Part shown: one piece after another, positions 60,515 to 64,000 of the stretch | How positions within the stretch are numbered: the first letter of the stretch is position 1 | Layout: every line of letters starts with the position of its first letter | Assembly (NCBI RefSeq): GCF_010093535.1 | Contig: NW_022985191.1 | Location: 448,001-512,000 of the forward strand | DNA: 64,000 nt | Direction of reading: 5' to 3' | Source: Lindgomyces ingoldianus | Lineage: Eukaryota > Ascomycota > Dothideomycetes > Pleosporales > Lindgomycetaceae | The notes under the pieces: generated by a model | Told to the model about the DNA's origin: nothing | Seen by the model: only the letters and a program-made list of their open reading frames with translations | Database searches by the model: none | Program-made: the position numbers and the translations under genes

Positions 60515-61560
60515 TCAAGGCCCCCAGGTATTAGAGTTTTCATTCAGGGACGTCCAAGACTCCTGACTCATAGTGTAGGCCTCTGTCTCTGACACTGCAG
60601 TCACAAAGCTCGGAGCTGGGCTGGCGCCTGCGTCATTAGTCGGTGCCTCAGCTTCCACAGGATTTGTTCTCTCATTCGCCTGGCTAATTACCTCATCCCT
60701 CTTATCTTTGCACCAGTCCCTCGCGTTTCTGTACGCGCGGAGTCCGTCTCGACAGGTGTCTGGGGCGTCAGTCATCGCAGAGGATCGGAGCTGAGTCATA
60801 TGGTACCCTGGACGGCCTCCAGGAGTGCGTGGCGGGGCTACGTGGCTGGTGTACATCTTGAGGTAGTCATCATGATATGTAGACGTTACAGTGTATGGTT
60901 TGTTGTCATAAACAGGTTCAGCTCTTCCATGTGACTAAAGGCTATGCATACCTCTCGCTCCTGATGCACCGTCGTAACAAGCTTATCGTTTAGCTACCGC
61001 GGCTAATCCATCCGGCCCCTTCGCTACTAGGAAGAAGTTTGGTGCCATGGGGAGATCGTGCTGCGTCAAAGGGATGATACGGCCGCCAGGCTCATCGCGG
61101 ACTTCCCGCCTGAGCTGTTCTAGGTGGGTGCCGTAGTAGACATCCGGGTTGCCGAGCTTAAGAGTGCTGTCAGTCAGAGGGTCAAGGTTAGTGAACAGGA
61201 TTCCTCCTAAGCAACATTTCGCACCCTTAATCTTGCCCTTAATAATAGGAACCACTAATTCCAACACTTATTTTTCTTTAGTGGCATGTGCATCTGCTCG
61301 TTTAGATTTTCTGAACTCCCCATCAGAAAATTGCAACAGTGAAAGAGACAGTTGAGGTTGTGCTAATATTTGTTTGAAATCCTCCTAGTTGTTTGGCTCA
61401 GCAGGTACACTACCATCAGAGTATTTGTATACATCAGGATAAATTGCGTTATCAACAAGGTGTTGTTGAAAGTCACGGTCATACACCCCAGTACTCTTTG
61501 TCGTATTGGTGGTGGGCTTAGTACTGGTGGTAGTTGCTGAACCCCGTAGTCGACTCCGAG
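60515..61560 (-). pseudogene. RIP-scarred copy of a repetitive fungal gene family (PNFFLxxKGPDG type)
   Basis: One minus frame spans the region with four in-frame stops: 61385-61387 (TAG), 61268-61270 (TAA), 60983-60985 (TAA) and 60935-60937 (TAG). Between them the protein is continuous: GVYDRDFQQHLVDNAIYPD, VPAEPNN, QLSLSLLQFSDGEF, RADAHATKEK, LFTNLDPLTD, IPLTQHDLPMAPNFFLVAKG, ACYDGASGARGMHSL, EPVYDNKPYTVTSTYHDD, RNARDWCKDKRDE and AVSETEAYTMSQES. I recall this order from a widespread, multi-copy ascomycete family (perhaps DUF7924; name uncertain). Context predicts Trp, Gln, Gln and Gln at the stops, all explained by C:G to T:A transitions. The FLVAKGP region resembles an E-x-K nuclease-type core (ELKGP in relatives, from memory); here the acidic residue is replaced by V. 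Confidence 0.75.
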
Positions 61561-62585
61561 AACTCGACCGGCTCGAAGAATGTATAGGTTCGGGGAACTA
61601 GAAAGCATCGTCAGCTTTGATAAAAGCTAAGTGTCTTGCAATACGTACGTCCTCACGTCCGACAGGTCTGGACCAGTGTGTCTAGTAAATGACTTTATGT
61701 GTTTCAAAATACTCAGCTTGCAGAAACAAAGATAGTCAGCTATGTGTTAAACAGTTTAGCAATTTTTCTTCCGCCTAGCAGCAAAGTTTAGAGTGACCGG
61801 CCGGCGGACTTGTTGTTGTGGTGAACAAGGTGGGCTTAGAGCAGCTTGAATGTTTCTTTAGTGTTAAATGGGCTCTGACAGCTAGCTGCTTATAGTATAA
61901 GCACTTAAGTAGCAAGAGTAAGAGTGGTGTACAGTGTGCACAGCGTATAAAGTAAGTAAAGTAAGAGTAACATGTTTCTAGTTCTATTACTCTTTTCTTT
62001 CCTCTGTACAGAGGAAAAGGGGGATATCTAGATGTTCACGCATAGAGGTTTACACATAAGCATTATGTAACAGAGATACGTAGTCCTACTTGTGCGCAAT
62101 TACTTATATCTAGACTGTAACGCTGCTGCTGTGTACAGACACTAGCAACTTTTTTTTTTGTCTAAAAAGTTACTTTCTGTACATATTACTTTCTTTTTGT
62201 CTATGTAGGTCTATTTAATTACATTCTGCCTTTACTTTACCTTATTTATTAAGACTTACCTTAGTAATGCTGTACATTAAAATAGGCTAGTTACACTATA
62301 TAAATAGCTTTATAAATAGTGTAAAGTGTTTTAAGCTATTATTATCTAGCCTTTATATGCTTACCTTATAAGTAATTTAGCAGTGTATAAACTATTTTAT
62401 GTAGGGTTTTATACTAGAATAGTGTAGGATCTTTACATAAGCAGGTGCGTAGAGAGGTGTATATAATAAGGTTTTTTTTTTTTCTTTACTTTCTTTTCTT
62501 TATCCTTTACTTTCTAAGCCTTACTGTACTATTCCCTAGCTCTTTTCTTTTTTTATATAGTGCTAATAGTAATAGATACTCCTGC

Positions 62586-62626
<41 letters not shown>

Positions 62627-64000
62627 GAGAGAGAGAGAGAGAGAGAGATATCTCTCTAGCCTTCCTTTACCTCTAGCGCTGTTAGTGCGGGCGTCTTTAA
62701 CATTCTTATGCAGTCTAGTAGCCTAGGGCGCATTTATGTTACTTTTCTAACTAGTTTTACTACTAATTAGTAGTTTATTTAGTGTTTTAGTATAAATATA
62801 TAAATTTTTTAGCTCTTCTACTTCTTTCTTATATAAAATGCTAATTATAAATAGGCTAAGAAGTAGCATGTAGCAGCTTTACTATTTTATAATATTAATA
62901 TTATCTTACTTACTAGCACTAATCTATAGCTGTAGGCAGTAAAGGTTGTGTGTTATAAAAAGTACTTTTATGTAGTTCTAGTTTAAAGTTATAGTTAAGT
63001 TCTAGTAACTTTATATACTTATTATTATAGTAGCACTACTAGTGCCTTTTTTTTTATTAAGTGTTATGTGTTAGCTAACTTCTAGGCTAATGCCTACACC
63101 TTATGTGTATAGTAAAGCTGTGGTCTGCATTATAACTACTATATGTAAGGGGTGGTAGCTTTTTCTTTTTTTATATACTAGATAAATAAACTATCTTTTT
63201 TACATATTTTTCTCTTTTAATTTTATAATAAGAAAAATAAGTGCGTATAATAAAAAAAATAAAAAAGATAAGCTTTATATAAAAGTGTTATTAGTCTAGT
63301 TAGTTTAGAGCATCTTTGCGCATAGAATCTAGCTAGTCTACAGATGCTTCTATCTAGACAGAGAGGCAGTTAGTTAGAACTAATAATTAAAAAGCTTAGT
63401 TTAGTGTTTTCTTTATACATATATTTACTAGGTTGTCTTTACTATTAATCTACTTTATCTTAGTAATTTCTCTTTTCTTATATAATTTATAGAGTAATAT
63501 AATGTTAATTATAAGTTACTTTTTACTAGTAGTGCCTAGCTTAATAAAGTAATTATATAGAGACCTTAAATCTATGTAGATTATAAGGGCAATTACATTA
63601 TTAAACTCTCTAACTATTCTATACAGTTTACTAGTAAGGACACTCCTAGTTACTCTTTTACACTTAGTAGAATTCTAGTGTATAATGTTGCCTAGTATTT
63701 TAAAGTAGTTGCTTTACTCTATATAGTTCTTATTTTTTAATATAATTAAAAATTCTAGCTATAAGCTAAGGTTTTTATTATTAGTAAATAATTTATCTAT
63801 AAAGATAAACAGCTTTATATAATTAAGCTGTAATAGTAAAAAGGTAAGACTGTGCTTACTATTATCTATCTACTATTAAATTTATGTGTTAAGTGTGTTA
63901 ATATTATTATGCAAAGAGTCTATAGTTTTGTCAGATTGAAGCACTGTTTCTAGGCTTCCTGAGATGAATGATGGGTTTGGATATGATGTATGGGATGATT
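61561..64000. other. AT-rich, CpG-poor island without genes
   Basis: From about 61900 to 63930 the sequence becomes very AT-rich, dominated by TAG/CTA/TTA and poly-T/poly-A runs, with only scattered CG dinucleotides. There are no long reading frames except one through the microsatellite. Such islands in filamentous ascomycetes are usually old repeats degraded by RIP, often heterochromatic. Composition returns to normal in the last roughly 60 bases. No transposase or reverse transcriptase remnant could be read. Confidence 0.75.
62589..62648. repeat. Compound microsatellite (CA)17 and (GA)12
   Basis: Uninterrupted CA dinucleotides at 62589-62622 are followed by TA and then GA dinucleotides at about 62625-62648. 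It sits inside the AT-rich island. It is highly likely to vary between strains. Confidence 0.97.

Noticed and set aside
62445..62726. 93-codon plus frame through the microsatellite
   Set aside because: Open only because CA and GA repeats lack stops; surrounded by AT-rich non-coding DNA.
61561..64000. Telomere or centromere
   Set aside because: No TTAGGG-type arrays and no recognisable centromeric repeat; composition at the far end returns to normal.

Overview
The window is nuclear DNA of a filamentous ascomycete (Pezizomycotina). The genes carry many short introns (about 42-125 nt) with GTRNGT donors, CTRAY branch points and YAG acceptors. The content also fits: a fungal phytochrome histidine kinase, a Sso-type syntaxin, MARVEL membrane proteins, WSC-domain copper radical oxidase, a GH16 wall enzyme and nonsense mutations of the repeat-induced point mutation (RIP) type. 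A leotiomycete-like plant-associated fungus is plausible, but the class is a guess. All exon structures were joined by hand from splice consensus and reading phase; where a total length is given, the exon lengths sum to a whole number of codons.

Layout. 0-11.5 kb: a partial Ala/Thr/Lys/Pro-rich gene (-), an unknown secreted protein (-), two paralogous MARVEL proteins (+), a broken membrane-protein frame (-) and a further four-helix membrane protein (-). 11.9-17 kb: a divergent pair, Irc21-like cytochrome b5 protein (-) and nicotinate phosphoribosyltransferase (+), then the plasma-membrane t-SNARE (+). 18.1-22.4 kb: a complete 1311-residue phytochrome hybrid kinase (+). 23.0-30.2 kb: a Tri14-like secreted propeller (-), a PIN/RGG protein (-), and a divergent pair, Trax (-) and GPI mannosyltransferase PIG-M (+). 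32.9-45.8 kb: a ten-exon GT2 glycosyltransferase (-), a membrane-anchored GH16 glucanase-like protein (+) and a fifteen-exon protein with five WSC domains and a copper radical oxidase domain (+). 50.8-54.2 kb: a VIT/VWA protein (-). 54.6-64 kb: a decayed end with an M20 peptidase pseudogene, a 31-bp tandem repeat, a RIP-scarred repeat-family pseudogene and an AT-rich, nearly CpG-free island with a CA/GA microsatellite.

The most striking observation is inside the VIT/VWA protein. Residues about 847-877 copy the N-terminal tail of histone H3 (residues 1-31) with only two differences (K4 to R, K18 to M). K9, K14, K23, K27 and both ARKS motifs are kept, but the segment is buried in a disordered linker of an otherwise unrelated protein. 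I know of no published description of such a tail inside a VIT/VWA protein.

Several genes share a surface theme (GT2, GH16, WSC oxidase, MARVEL proteins, t-SNARE, GPI mannosyltransferase), but spacing and mixed strands show ordinary neighbours, not a cluster. I see no secondary-metabolite core enzyme, no rRNA, no CRISPR array and no tRNA I could support by eye.
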